From NCBI GenBank assembly GCA_018238375.1, contig JABCTJ010000038.1:1-46529 (forward strand): 46,529 nt of DNA, given 5' to 3'. This document shows positions 9,295 through 17,395 of this stretch, piece after piece (the stretch's first letter is position 1; each line of letters opens with the position of its first letter). The position numbers and the translations under genes are program-made. The DNA comes from Candidatus Thorarchaeota archaeon. Lineage in GTDB: Archaea; Asgardarchaeota; Thorarchaeia; Thorarchaeales; Thorarchaeaceae. The notes below the pieces were generated by a model that was not told the DNA's origin, made no database searches, and saw only the letters and a program-made list of their open reading frames with translations.

Positions 9295-9599
9295 TGCGCC
9301 TTCATCTCCGTGAGTCGTTTCTCAAGCCACTCCGTTCCGAATCTGTTTGCTTCTTCCAGTATATCGTCAAGTGAGTGACCTGTGTCGTATTCCTGCGCCA
9401 AGTCTAGTTGTACTTCGAACTCAAGAGTTTCATCAAGATCGAGTATGCAGGTCACGGTAAGCTCTGAGATGCTCTTTTTTGGTATCTTATCGAAGATGTA
9501 CTGCGTGATGGCCGCTTCACACTCTTCTGTCAACTGCTCAAGGTCAGATTCCGATAACTCTGGCAATCCAATTTCGACTACTGGATTCATGTCTCTCAC
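9291..9599 (-). CDS. DUF3194-like small archaeal protein
   Basis: A 102-residue acidic protein with predicted alpha/beta content and no cysteine motif or membrane segment. Its position directly after prefoldin beta and its size match the archaeal DUF3194 family, which usually sits there; I make the family call from context and general sequence character. The function of that family is unknown. The start is either a GTG that overlaps the prefoldin stop or the ATG three codons later (base 9590). Its own stop overlaps the DHH gene start. Confidence 0.65.
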   Translation of the reverse strand: MRDMNPVVEIGLPELSESDLEQLTEECEAAITQYIFDKIPKKSISELTVTCILDLDETLEFEVQLDLAQEYDTGHSLDDILEEANRFGTEWLEKRLTEMKAQ

Positions 9600-9958
9600 T
9601 GGAGCCTGAGATTATGCTTGCTAAGCTCGAGCTGTATCTTCTCCTGAAGCTCCTTCAGACTAGCTGCGAGTGATTCTACTTTCTTCTTCATAGAATTCAG
9701 TGTCTTCTCAAGAACTACTTCTCGATCTGCAAGCTCCTTGACTGTTGAGGGCTTGTCAACCTTGAACAGGATTTGCCCGACATTCTTGTAGGTCACAACA
9801 TCATCAGGCTGCTTGTTTAGCTCTTCAAGAGTTGCTTTGACCTGATTCAATTCCATCTGCCATGTCTGCGATTGCGCAGCCATTGTTTCGTAGTTACGCT
9901 GCATGGTATCGAATTTTCGCAGGTCTTGTTCCAATGCGGGGGGTAATGTCTGAGCCAT
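9596..9958 (-). CDS. pfdB: Prefoldin subunit beta
   Basis: Subunit of the hexameric prefoldin chaperone (two alpha, four beta) that captures unfolded proteins with its coiled-coil tentacles. The protein is about 120 residues: an N-terminal coiled coil, a central beta hairpin (TYKNVGQILFKVDK) and a C-terminal coiled coil rich in Lys/Glu/Leu, all as in archaeal beta subunits. I chose the ATG at 9958 (MAQTLPPALE) because it has a GGGAG site ten bases upstream and matches family N-termini; the frame extends seven codons further to a TTG. The alpha subunit is not in this window. Confidence 0.93.
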   Translation of the reverse strand: MAQTLPPALEQDLRKFDTMQRNYETMAAQSQTWQMELNQVKATLEELNKQPDDVVTYKNVGQILFKVDKPSTVKELADREVVLEKTLNSMKKKVESLAASLKELQEKIQLELSKHNLRLQ

Positions 9959-10017
9959 AATTGTTGAACTCCCTTTCAAGTGCGGGGCGTTTCAAAGGGC
10001 GCCTGATGAGTTACGAC

Positions 10018-10386
10018 TTAAGGGTTTTGGCGTGTGTCACTCACGGATTCGACAGCCATCTTACAGCCAGACACCCACGCTAAATAGGAGTTCATTGCAG
10101 CCCTTAAGGCGGTGAGGTCTCCTGCTGTAAGTTCGATGATTAGGGTAGCACCCTCAACTGAAATGCTGGCGCCGCACCTGTCTGTAGGGGATGCGTCGAT
10201 TTCTGGTAAGAGAGCAGATTGTATCATTTTAGCCAATTCGTCCGATTCCAAATCAATGGAAAGCGTTGCACTTGCACTTTGAACTAACTTTGAGGTCATG
10301 GTTTCCGCACTCTGCGTTAATAGCTGTTCTTGGTGATTATTCTCGTAAAAGGACTTCGAAACGAACTCGCTTGGTCCAATTGCCAT
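10018..10386 (-). CDS. KEOPS complex Pcc1-like subunit
   Basis: Small alpha/beta protein resembling Pcc1, the dimerisation subunit of the KEOPS complex that makes the universal t6A modification at tRNA position 37. The core ASATLSIDLESDELA...LLPEI...LIIELTAGDLTALRAAMNSYL fits the family pattern, especially the A-x-D-x2-A-L-R-A segment and the N-S-Y-L that follows. The longest frame gives 122 residues. An internal ATG at 10299 (MTSKLVQSAS) gives 93, nearer the usual size; neither start has a strong ribosome site. It lies between the Brix gene and prefoldin beta, a common archaeal arrangement. Confidence 0.8.
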   Translation of the reverse strand: MAIGPSEFVSKSFYENNHQEQLLTQSAETMTSKLVQSASATLSIDLESDELAKMIQSALLPEIDASPTDRCGASISVEGATLIIELTAGDLTALRAAMNSYLAWVSGCKMAVESVSDTRQNP

Positions 10387-10420
10387 GACATTTGCTGTTC
10401 TGCAATGAGCTGACGAAGAA

Positions 10421-10975
10421 CTAAGCGGTAACCGAGGTGATCCTCATCCTCGGCCCGAGCTCAAGACCATCTTTTGCATGATAATGCGTCCAGAGGATCT
10501 TGCCAGTCGGAAGGTCTTGAAGCCACACTGTTACCTTATTCATGCCTTTTGATCCAACAGCCATAATTTCCGTTGATTCAACAATGGGCGTATCTAGGAG
10601 ATTGCTCAGCATTTCAGCGATTGCTCTGGTCTGTTCACTAGCTCCACTCTGGACGGCTATTGAATGGATATTGCGCATCTGCGGACTGCGGGAGGAGGTC
10701 ACCTCGCGGCGAAGCTTAGCACTCTCCATCCGCACTTCCATTAGCTGTCCTCCATCTGGCGATAAAATTTGTAGACTCCTCGGATTTCCCTTGAAAAGCG
10801 ATACTACAATAGCAGCACTTGCTCTCGACTGTTTGATTCGTGATGAAAGTTCGGCTATGCTCATTCCGCCGCGGTTGAATCGCTCAGTGCCGGGTAGCAC
10901 AGTCCAGAGGTCGCGTACAAAAGAGCGAACTCTGTTGGATGTCCGTCGAGAAGTTGTGATTAGGATAGATGGCAT
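10421..10975 (-). CDS. Brix domain ribosome-biogenesis protein
   Basis: Archaeal single-domain Brix protein, related to Imp4, Rpf1 and Brx1, thought to act as an rRNA-binding assembly factor for ribosomal subunits. It begins with the family pattern MPSILITTSRR, then R-S-F-V-R-D-L, and is about 184 residues long. The ATG at 10975 has GAGGG seven bases upstream, so I prefer it over the ATG nine codons earlier. It sits between the eL43 gene and the Pcc1-like gene on the minus strand. Confidence 0.87.
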   Translation of the reverse strand: MPSILITTSRRTSNRVRSFVRDLWTVLPGTERFNRGGMSIAELSSRIKQSRASAAIVVSLFKGNPRSLQILSPDGGQLMEVRMESAKLRREVTSSRSPQMRNIHSIAVQSGASEQTRAIAEMLSNLLDTPIVESTEIMAVGSKGMNKVTVWLQDLPTGKILWTHYHAKDGLELGPRMRITSVTA

Positions 10976-11016
10976 CAAGGTTCCCTCAGTTATGGAACCC
11001 ATTACGAGATTCGCGT

Positions 11017-11442
11017 CTACTCTTGGCCCTCTTCTGGGGAAACCTCTAGAGTTTCCGTTTCGAGCCCTTCATCCACCTCAATAGGAGAGGTTTCTGTGGA
11101 TTCCTCAATCTCTTTCGAGAGAGGCGTCATGAACTCCGGAACAACTTCCTCGTCATCACTTCTGAGAGCAAGGAAGTCACCAGCAACTCTCTGGGCTATG
11201 ACTCGCTTTGCGGCCTTCCCAGCGTCTGTGAAGGGAACGTACGCTCCTCCAGCAAAGAGAAGCTCACACTTTCTGCATCTCCAGAGACCAACGGCCACAC
11301 GCCTGAGAGCCTTGGTGGCACACGCTGGACAGCGCACTGGCTCTGCACGCTTCCTATCGATATCAAGAACTCTGCGCCGTAGTTTGGCCCCATACCTAAC
11401 GCCATATCGTCCTGTACTACCGACTTTTTTCGTTCTTGCCAA
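11017..11442 (-). CDS. rpl37ae: 50S ribosomal protein L37Ae (eL43) with an acidic C-terminal extension
   Basis: Zinc-ribbon protein of the large ribosomal subunit. Residues 1-90 are standard: basic N-terminus MARTKKVGSTGRYGVRYG, then the CPAC and CRKC pairs that bind one zinc ion. Archaeal L37Ae normally ends near residue 80-95; this one continues to 141 with a tail rich in Glu, Thr, Ser and Val. The start is TTG with GGAG nine bases upstream. It follows rrp42 after a 148-base spacer. The gene for RNA polymerase subunit P, often next in this operon, is absent: the Brix gene starts 41 bases on. Confidence 0.93.
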   Translation of the reverse strand: MARTKKVGSTGRYGVRYGAKLRRRVLDIDRKRAEPVRCPACATKALRRVAVGLWRCRKCELLFAGGAYVPFTDAGKAAKRVIAQRVAGDFLALRSDDEEVVPEFMTPLSKEIEESTETSPIEVDEGLETETLEVSPEEGQE

Positions 11443-11568
11443 TGTCTTGGTCTCCTAGATCCCTTTCCCGACTCAAATTGAGGCGTTTTGGATAGCGCTG
11501 CAGGATTCTATCACTCGCCCATGTGTTTGGCTTATTAGCCTATCTATCAGTATGCGAAGAAGAGGAGC

Positions 11569-11583
11569 AAGGGCAGTGCCCTT
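11569..11583. repeat. Short palindrome after rrp42
   Basis: AAGGGCA and TGCCCTT flank one base, seven bases downstream of the rrp42 stop. On the minus strand it is followed by a pyrimidine-rich run (CTCCTCTTCTTC). It could help end or process the rrp4-41-42 transcript, but the stem is short and there is no clean T run. Confidence 0.25.
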
Positions 11584-11590
11584 ACTGGTT

Positions 11591-12424
11591 TCATTTCTTC
11601 TTTCTGGCCTTTATGGTTTCCTTGATGAGCTTTTGCAAATCCTGAGCACGATCAATCGCCATGGTCAGTGAGGTTTCAATCTCATCAAGTGTGAGGGGGC
11701 CGGAACCGCCACCCTTTTGCATGGCTCTCAGCTTATCGTCCTTGTCGACCGCCATTGTAAGTCGACAGCCCTGCACCATCTCCTCCTTCAGAGATGGGTC
11801 AATCACCAGATGACGACCAATCCTCGAAACAGTAACCTCAACTGCTGAGTTCTGGATCGGTAGATCCAGTTTCTTCCCTGTTGGGACTGCGCTGCCATCC
11901 TCCCACTTATACTCATCGAACTTTGTGGTGTGCAATGCTGCAGATACTGCCAGTGAGGATGCATCAATCAGATTACCATCGTACTCCAGAGGATATACAT
12001 CAGCAAATACCATATACACCTTCTTTCCAGGCTCAATACACAGTTTCTTGGTGTCAATCATCTCGCTCTCGCGAACACCCCTGTCGACCACTCTAGCGAG
12101 CTCAATAGCGGGCTCCTTAGGTGGTCCAAGCTCGAACAGTGGTGAGGCAAGTGGTTGCAGCTCCGCAGTCACCATCATGACTCCTTTGTCCGGTGAGTCT
12201 CCGTAGGGCTCCCCTAGGAGTACTTTTACTCCAGCAATTACGCTTGTGTTTCCGAGATGTACAAGAGCCGAACCCTCGGCTTTCGCAGCAACAACATCGA
12301 GCTCAATCACGGTGTTTCTACACTCGTTAAAGGCTCTGCCGTCTATTCGCTTTCCTGCGTCGAGCAAATTCGCAACATAATCGCGGTCAATGTGGCTTAT
12401 GACTTCAGCACTATAGTCACCCAT
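11591..12424 (-). CDS. rrp42: Exosome complex subunit Rrp42
   Basis: RNase PH-fold subunit of the archaeal exosome. Rrp42 is catalytically inactive but alternates with Rrp41 in the hexameric ring and is needed for RNA binding at the active site. The 277 residues include the family landmarks RIDGRAFNECR (near 27-37), VHLGNTSVIAGVKV and ELARVVDRGVRES. The basic C-terminal tail is short and ends in a Lys run. The ATG follows the rrp41 stop by two bases with GGAGGATG upstream. It is the third gene of the rrp4-rrp41-rrp42 block. Confidence 0.95.
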   Translation of the reverse strand: MGDYSAEVISHIDRDYVANLLDAGKRIDGRAFNECRNTVIELDVVAAKAEGSALVHLGNTSVIAGVKVLLGEPYGDSPDKGVMMVTAELQPLASPLFELGPPKEPAIELARVVDRGVRESEMIDTKKLCIEPGKKVYMVFADVYPLEYDGNLIDASSLAVSAALHTTKFDEYKWEDGSAVPTGKKLDLPIQNSAVEVTVSRIGRHLVIDPSLKEEMVQGCRLTMAVDKDDKLRAMQKGGGSGPLTLDEIETSLTMAIDRAQDLQKLIKETIKARKKK

Positions 12425-12426
12425 GT

Positions 12427-13242
12427 CTATTCATCCTCCTCTCCTGCAATCTCGGCTTCGCCAAGATCGGTTTCCAAGTCGTCTTCGTATTCTTCGTCAT
12501 CCTCACCCTCAATCGCCACCTTCTTGGCGTATGCACGCTTCAGGGCTTCCTTCTGGAGCTCAAGAATGTACTTCATCGCAGTGACTCCCATCTCCATGGC
12601 CTCAACTAGTTCCTCCTTAGCGAAGGACCCATCCTGCTGCAGCAACGTGATTTCTCCAGTTGTGCCGAGCATGGCCATTGGCACATCGCCTCCACCGTAC
12701 TTGTCCTCCTCATCGCCCAAGTCAACCAAAAGCTTGCCTTCCGCCTTGCCTACGGCAACAGCTGGCACTAGAGTCTTCATTGGTATGCCTGCGTCTGCAA
12801 GGGCCAAGGAAGCTGCGTTAATTGCCGCACATCTAGTACCGCCATCAGCTTGTATTACTTGGATGAAGACATCCACAACTGCGCGGGGGTAGTCTTCCAA
12901 GAAGAGGGCGGGTTTCAATGCATTAGCGATGACCATAGAGATTTCTCGTTCTCTTCGAGATGGTGCTGGCCTTTTCCTGTCAGGGACAGAAAAGGTGGCC
13001 ATACGATAAACGCATCTAAGATAGGCCCGGTCATTTATGGTCAAGTGTCGGGGATGAAGCTCCCGGGGGCCATATACGGCAGCCAAGATGTAGGTATTGC
13101 CTTGCCGAATAGATGCTGAACCATCAGCTTGTTTCAGTACACCGACCTTCAGTTCGATAGGTCGCATCTCGTCAGTTCTTCTGCCATCAATTCTCAATCC
13201 TTCGGGATTGATAAGAAAGTCTGGCTTTGTTTCCGGACTCAT
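12427..13242 (-). CDS. rrp41: Exosome complex exonuclease subunit Rrp41, with acidic tail
   Basis: Catalytic RNase PH subunit of the exosome, which degrades RNA 3' to 5' by phosphorolysis or adds heteropolymeric tails. The family blocks are present: LRIDGRRTDEMRPI, YGPRELHPRH, the arginine segment DRKRPAPSRRE, and the acidic active-site stretch LLVDLGDEEDKYGGGDVP. Length is 271; the last 30 or so residues (from about 240) are very acidic (EGEDDEEYEDDL), longer than in typical Rrp41. The ATG overlaps the rrp4 stop by four bases. Confidence 0.95.
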   Translation of the reverse strand: MSPETKPDFLINPEGLRIDGRRTDEMRPIELKVGVLKQADGSASIRQGNTYILAAVYGPRELHPRHLTINDRAYLRCVYRMATFSVPDRKRPAPSRREREISMVIANALKPALFLEDYPRAVVDVFIQVIQADGGTRCAAINAASLALADAGIPMKTLVPAVAVGKAEGKLLVDLGDEEDKYGGGDVPMAMLGTTGEITLLQQDGSFAKEELVEAMEMGVTAMKYILELQKEALKRAYAKKVAIEGEDDEEYEDDLETDLGEAEIAGEEDE

Positions 13243-14165
13243 TCTTCAGTCACTTCCTCCGTTGTATTATCATTATCCTTTGCAACCTCCGCTTCTTCAG
13301 CAGGGGCTGGTTCTTCGTCAGATGCCTTGGGCTCTGCCGGTTCCTCTATCGGGGCAGTTATCGCGTCCTCAGCATTCTCTTCTTCGACCAGAGGCTCCGG
13401 TTCTTCTTCTGTCGGCTCCACCTTCACGGGAGCTCTTGCTTCTTCTTCGGACTCGATTTCAGTTATCTTAGGAGCCTTTTCTTTCATGTCGGCTATCTCT
13501 TGATCAAGCATCGCACCGATTCTCTCAGTCAGCTTCGAAGTGTGCGCCTGCGCCTCAATCATCTTGAACGCTTTGATTGCCAAATTGAGAGTGGGGGTGT
13601 CAGGAGCGCGAACCCAAATCCGTCCATTCTGGGCAACCACTGCTTCAATTCGAAGCTTGTCCTTAATCATATTAATCATCGAACCCGACCGTCCGATTAC
13701 TCGTGGTATCTTTGCGGGACTAAAATCGAGAAGCTTACCTTCAACGAGCAGCCCCAGTCCTCTCCGTTTGAGCGTAAGGAATGGGCCGCTATTTCTGTCG
13801 AAGGCTGTGATTTCTGCTGCGATCACATCGCCAATGTCAAAATAGCGAGATATGTCATCGTCGTAAGGACGTCTTAGCGCATTGTTAGCGTGAAGTGATG
13901 CGCCATAAGGCCCGGTTATGTCGACCTTCCAGTTGTTTCCTGCAACTCTGGTAATAGTGCCTATCACAAGGTCACCCTCACTGGGGATGTACACCCCTTC
14001 AAGAGGAACTACTTTCACAGTATTTCCACGTAGTTCTGCGATACCTAGTAACGCCGAGTAAACCTTACCGTCCTCGTCATAGGTCCCCATGGAGGAGCGA
14101 TATCGACCCTCCGCAAGCAGTTCTCCGGGGACTACTACTTCTCTCTTCTTAAAATAAACAGCCAA
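13239..14165 (-). CDS. rrp4: Exosome RNA-binding subunit Rrp4 (S1-KH), with a long acidic tail
   Basis: Cap subunit of the exosome that recruits RNA into the Rrp41-Rrp42 channel. Residues 1-60 form the N-terminal domain (VVVPGELLAEG). An S1 domain follows (about 65-140, GDLVIGTITRVAGNNWKVDI), then a KH domain (about 145-215, with IPRVIGRSGSMINMI holding the GXXG loop). The usual protein ends around 230-240; here a tail of roughly 75 residues rich in Glu, Ala and Pro follows. The start is TTG with GAGGG seven bases upstream. A TATA-like minus-strand stretch (CTAGTAAATATC, about 14208-14220) in the spacer after SBDS may give the exosome genes their own promoter. Confidence 0.94.
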   Translation of the reverse strand: MAVYFKKREVVVPGELLAEGRYRSSMGTYDEDGKVYSALLGIAELRGNTVKVVPLEGVYIPSEGDLVIGTITRVAGNNWKVDITGPYGASLHANNALRRPYDDDISRYFDIGDVIAAEITAFDRNSGPFLTLKRRGLGLLVEGKLLDFSPAKIPRVIGRSGSMINMIKDKLRIEAVVAQNGRIWVRAPDTPTLNLAIKAFKMIEAQAHTSKLTERIGAMLDQEIADMKEKAPKITEIESEEEARAPVKVEPTEEEPEPLVEEENAEDAITAPIEEPAEPKASDEEPAPAEEAEVAKDNDNTTEEVTEE

Positions 14166-14241
14166 ATTTTTTCCCTCATTCCGTATTCATACTTTTTCGT
14201 TATTTTCTGATATTTACTAGATGTTTCGCATTCCGCGGATG

Positions 14242-14964
14242 TCATCTAACAACATCAATTCGTGTTTGTCCTTTTGTCAACTTGTTCAAGTCATCATAGA
14301 GAGCCTGTCTAAGAGATGCGGGCATCTCCACGAGCCCAGTCCATGAGCCATCCTGCCCCCAAGAATCAGATTTAATGACTCCAGCTTTTGCCACGATGTT
14401 GTACCCTTTGCCAGCAAACGAGGCGGGAAGCGTTATCCTTAGCTTAACACTCTCAAAGGAGATTGGTATTATCACTAGAAGGGCCTTCACCACTCGTGGA
14501 ACCTGTTCATCAACTCTAATGAAGGGGTCAACACTTACTTTAGCCTCTTCCATCGCTTGTCGAACTCGATCTGGTGGATGAGGATGCCCAGTTTGGGGAT
14601 TCATAGCTCTCTTAGATATGTCTTTGATGATTGCCTCGGTCTTCTCCTCAACTAGTTGGACTCTCTGTTCATGTGTTAGCTTGAACTCGCCGTGCTTGAG
14701 AATCTCAGGTGCTACCGTGAAGACCTCACTTGAACCAAAAGCATCTTTCACAAGAATGTCAGTGGCGCGCGATCCTCTTTTAGCGTCATCATAGATTTCG
14801 TAGGATTTCAGAATATCCTGCAAGGGTACATCTTCCCCACGTCTGTAATCAAACGCTAGGTCTGGGTCAACAAACAGCTCGAAACGGTTACCTTCCCGTT
14901 TAATGCCAATAACAACGGCATCCAGTTCGAGCCATTTATCTCCGCTTTTTCTGGAACCCATCAA
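14242..14964 (-). CDS. sbds: Ribosome maturation protein SBDS (SDO1)
   Basis: Archaeal orthologue of the Shwachman-Bodian-Diamond protein, which acts in late large-subunit maturation; in eukaryotes it releases eIF6 together with EFL1. At 240 residues it is the expected length with the three domains: an N-terminal FYSH domain with YRRGEDVPLQDIL, a central helical domain with NPQTGHPHPPDRVRQAM, and a C-terminal ferredoxin-like domain. The start is TTG with GGAG twelve bases upstream overlapping the psmA stop; the ATG directly after it is an alternative. Confidence 0.95.
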   Translation of the reverse strand: MMGSRKSGDKWLELDAVVIGIKREGNRFELFVDPDLAFDYRRGEDVPLQDILKSYEIYDDAKRGSRATDILVKDAFGSSEVFTVAPEILKHGEFKLTHEQRVQLVEEKTEAIIKDISKRAMNPQTGHPHPPDRVRQAMEEAKVSVDPFIRVDEQVPRVVKALLVIIPISFESVKLRITLPASFAGKGYNIVAKAGVIKSDSWGQDGSWTGLVEMPASLRQALYDDLNKLTKGQTRIDVVR

Positions 14965-14979
14965 CTGTCAGGTCAACTC

Positions 14980-15714
14980 CTACGCTTTCTTTTCTGATTC
15001 TATGGGTGATAGATGGCGTTCTACTTCCTTGTGGGAGAGCTTGTAGAAGGTTCCTGTGCTTACAGGAATCTTAGCAATCTCCACATTCATGGAAGTTAGC
15101 TCAGCATCGGTAGTCTGACGAAGAGTATCTAGGGCAAGATTGATTGCCTGTGCAATCTTCATCTTGGGTTTGTAATGCGCTTCGAGATATTCGCCAGTTC
15201 TGTTGCTCCCCCGGCCAATCACAGCCGCTAGGAAACCCCAGAATGTACCTACCGGATCGGTAACGAACAGTCTGGGTGAATTATCATGATCAACCGAGCC
15301 AATAATCATTGCAACGCCATAGGGACGTGCACCGCCGGTCTGTGTGAACTGCCCCTTGATGTCACAAATGTATTCAGCCACAGCTTCACCAGGGACGGGT
15401 TCTTCAAAGGTCAGCCAATATGACTGCGCTTTTATCCGCGCATTTGCAATTAGTTTTCTTGCGTCAGCCATGAGACCCGATGTAGCGATCCCAAGGTGGT
15501 CATCTATCTTGGAGATCTTCTCCACGCTGTCTGGCTCCTGCAGCGGCTTCGTAATCTTTTCAGCAAGCAGTACAACACCCGCATCGCAGAGAATCCCAAT
15601 AGAGGTTGCTCCCTGTTCCACTGCCTTCTTTGCATATTCGGCCGCAAAGATTCTGCCTTCGGGACTGAATATGCTGGTACTCGTATCGTACCCAGCACCA
15701 GAAATGCCAAACAC
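14980..15714 (-). CDS. psmA: Proteasome alpha subunit, with altered YDR motif
   Basis: Forms the outer rings and gate of the 20S proteasome. The family core is clear: SIFSPEGRIFAAEYAKKAV near the N-terminus, then DAGVVLLAEK, TSGLMADARKLI and RPYGVAMIIG. I place the start at GTG 15714 (reading MFGISGAGYDTSTS) because GGAGG lies nine bases upstream; the frame runs ten codons further to a TTG. This gives 244 residues. The conserved gating motif Tyr-Asp-Arg reads Tyr-Asp-Thr here. The beta subunit is elsewhere. It is the first gene of the SBDS-exosome segment, with a likely promoter in the 217 bases upstream (minus-strand GCTTTATGAA near 15874-15883). Confidence 0.95.
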   Translation of the reverse strand: MFGISGAGYDTSTSIFSPEGRIFAAEYAKKAVEQGATSIGILCDAGVVLLAEKITKPLQEPDSVEKISKIDDHLGIATSGLMADARKLIANARIKAQSYWLTFEEPVPGEAVAEYICDIKGQFTQTGGARPYGVAMIIGSVDHDNSPRLFVTDPVGTFWGFLAAVIGRGSNRTGEYLEAHYKPKMKIAQAINLALDTLRQTTDAELTSMNVEIAKIPVSTGTFYKLSHKEVERHLSPIESEKKA

Positions 15715-15931
15715 TGCAATATTCCTCCAAATAGTCTCCAGCAATGCTCACAGGAAGCCAGAATCTCGTGCGATTGGCACTACCTGGCAGTTCCGGCAAG
15801 TACACATCGGACTGCCCAAGTGACACTAGCTCTAGGCTATTGTACACAAGGCTCAAACGGCTAGCTTCGAAATCGATTCATAAAGCTTCTGGTCTAGTTG
15901 TGCAACTTCCGCTAATCAATCCCAGCGAACT

Positions 15932-16360
15932 TCAGTCCTGAAGCATGTAAAGGTATACAAGGAATCCTATGGAAATTACAAGAGTGGCGACACCAATGTT
16001 AGCTTCGAACATCGCCCACGAAATCGCAGTCACCACAATCAGAGTAGTAATAACCTCAAGCCAACCGGCTCGTATCCCGGTGAAGTAGTGTCTAGAATTG
16101 ATGATAGTGACAACAAGAGCGATGAAGAACCCAACCATGAGCAGGGTCTCAATCACCGGAACTAGGAAGGGATTGATTTCTAAGAACCAGTTTACGGGAC
16201 TTGTGTCGATGACTTCAGGTGTAGACCAATACCAAAAGGCTGCTCCAAGTATCAAGAACACCAACGAGAATATCACTGTGATTATCGTGGATCGCACGAA
16301 CTCCTTTTTCTCAATCTCGTCGCTCACTGTGCCTAACACCGACCTTGGCTTCGGGGACAT
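15932..16360 (-). CDS. Small four-helix membrane protein, unknown function
   Basis: A 142-residue protein with a short cytosolic N-terminus (MSPKPRSVLGTVSDEIEKKE) and four hydrophobic segments, at about residues 24-44, 66-87, 97-117 and 119-139. No conserved motif or charged transport residue stands out. I do not recognise a family. It lies between the metal-transporter permease and psmA on the same strand. The ATG is preceded by GTGGG about eleven bases upstream. Confidence 0.65.
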   Translation of the reverse strand: MSPKPRSVLGTVSDEIEKKEFVRSTIITVIFSLVFLILGAAFWYWSTPEVIDTSPVNWFLEINPFLVPVIETLLMVGFFIALVVTIINSRHYFTGIRAGWLEVITTLIVVTAISWAMFEANIGVATLVISIGFLVYLYMLQD

Positions 16361-16402
16361 TTCTGTTTCCCACTTAAAGATACCGACAAGATAGCACTCG
16401 CT

Positions 16403-17395
16403 CTAGTGGTCATGACCTTCATGCGCGCTCGTGTCCAATGCTTCGCTGAGAACCAGAGTTGCTTCTTCGTCGTGCTGCGGAAGTTGGTCTAAGTCTATGC
16501 TTACGCGATCTCGTAGCCTCTTGATTTGCATTGCTACTACATACGAAAGGGCTGCGAGTATTCCTGCGATTGCGCTTGGCGAGGCACTAATTGTGAAGGA
16601 TGCAACCAATCCCATTAGCTCGGACAGTAATGCAATGATGAAAACAGCAATGAAAATGCCGCGAATTGATTTTATCAGCTCACTTGCTGCAGCAGCTGGT
16701 GCAACCATAATCGCGTAGACCAGAATTGCGCCCACGGCTTTAGTTGCAAGCGCAATTGCTAGAGCTGAGGTAATGAGCATGAGGTAATGGTAGGCTCGAG
16801 CATTCATACCGTGAGCAATGGATCCCTCCATGTCAACACTCACATAGATGAACTCTTTGTTGAATATGAGTGTAATCAGAACTAATAGTATGGCCGTTAC
16901 AGCCAAGAGAACTATGTCGAAGTTGTCAAGCAGAAGGATATCGCCGATGAGATACCCCCATATCTGCGGCACTTGCGTGGGAGGAATATAGTACATCAAA
17001 AAGACCGCTATACTCATAGAGAGAGCAAAAGACACACCAACGGCGACTTCCATCTTCTGTGTCATGCCAGTTTCCCCCGCATATCCGGTAACCAATGCAA
17101 CAAATACACTGAACAACAATGCTCCGAGAATTGGATCAAACCAAGGCACCAGACCTGAATGCTGCAGGAATAGACCGAGTGCGGCGCCACCCAAGGCAGC
17201 ATGAGCAACTCCGGAAGTCATGAAGGAGAGACCTCGAAAGACAAGGAATGTGCCACTAGTAGAGGCAACTACTGCAATCAGGAGAGCACCAATCAGAGCA
17301 CGCTGCACAAAGGGAACCGAGAGAGCTTGAATCAAAAGATCAATGATGGCGATCAACTCCTGAGTCGTGTGTAACACAGTATCTGTGTCCTGCAT
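16403..17395 (-). CDS. Metal ABC transporter permease (ZnuB/MntC type)
   Basis: Membrane subunit of a cluster 9-type (zinc, manganese or nickel) ABC importer. It has eight or nine hydrophobic helices and the family segment GVAHAALGGAALGLFL, which precedes the region contacting the ATPase, plus MVAPAAAA near the C-terminus. The C-terminus ends in HEGHDH, a small histidine cluster that may bind metal. The start is uncertain. The frame is open 104 bases into the ATPase gene; the ATG at 17395 (MQDTDTVL) is the last in-frame ATG before the first helix, but a TTG start nearer 17340 behind CAGGAG is possible. It is the last gene of the nikR-like/ATPase/permease operon. Confidence 0.9.
   Translation of the reverse strand: MQDTDTVLHTTQELIAIIDLLIQALSVPFVQRALIGALLIAVVASTSGTFLVFRGLSFMTSGVAHAALGGAALGLFLQHSGLVPWFDPILGALLFSVFVALVTGYAGETGMTQKMEVAVGVSFALSMSIAVFLMYYIPPTQVPQIWGYLIGDILLLDNFDIVLLAVTAILLVLITLIFNKEFIYVSVDMEGSIAHGMNARAYHYLMLITSALAIALATKAVGAILVYAIMVAPAAAASELIKSIRGIFIAVFIIALLSELMGLVASFTISASPSAIAGILAALSYVVAMQIKRLRDRVSIDLDQLPQHDEEATLVLSEALDTSAHEGHDH

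Noticed and set aside
12257..12892. Long plus-strand frame of 211 codons opposite the rrp41/rrp42 genes
   Set aside because: Serine-rich translation with no family features, antisense to two clear exosome genes; a codon-composition shadow.
13227..13877. Plus-strand frame of 216 codons opposite rrp4
   Set aside because: It mirrors the Glu-rich tail codons of rrp4 as Phe/Leu/Ser runs; no start context or homology.
15560..15856. Minus-strand frame running through the psmA leader into psmA
   Set aside because: I checked whether it might be an RNase P subunit, which often precedes psmA. No such motif is visible and most of it lies out of frame inside psmA.
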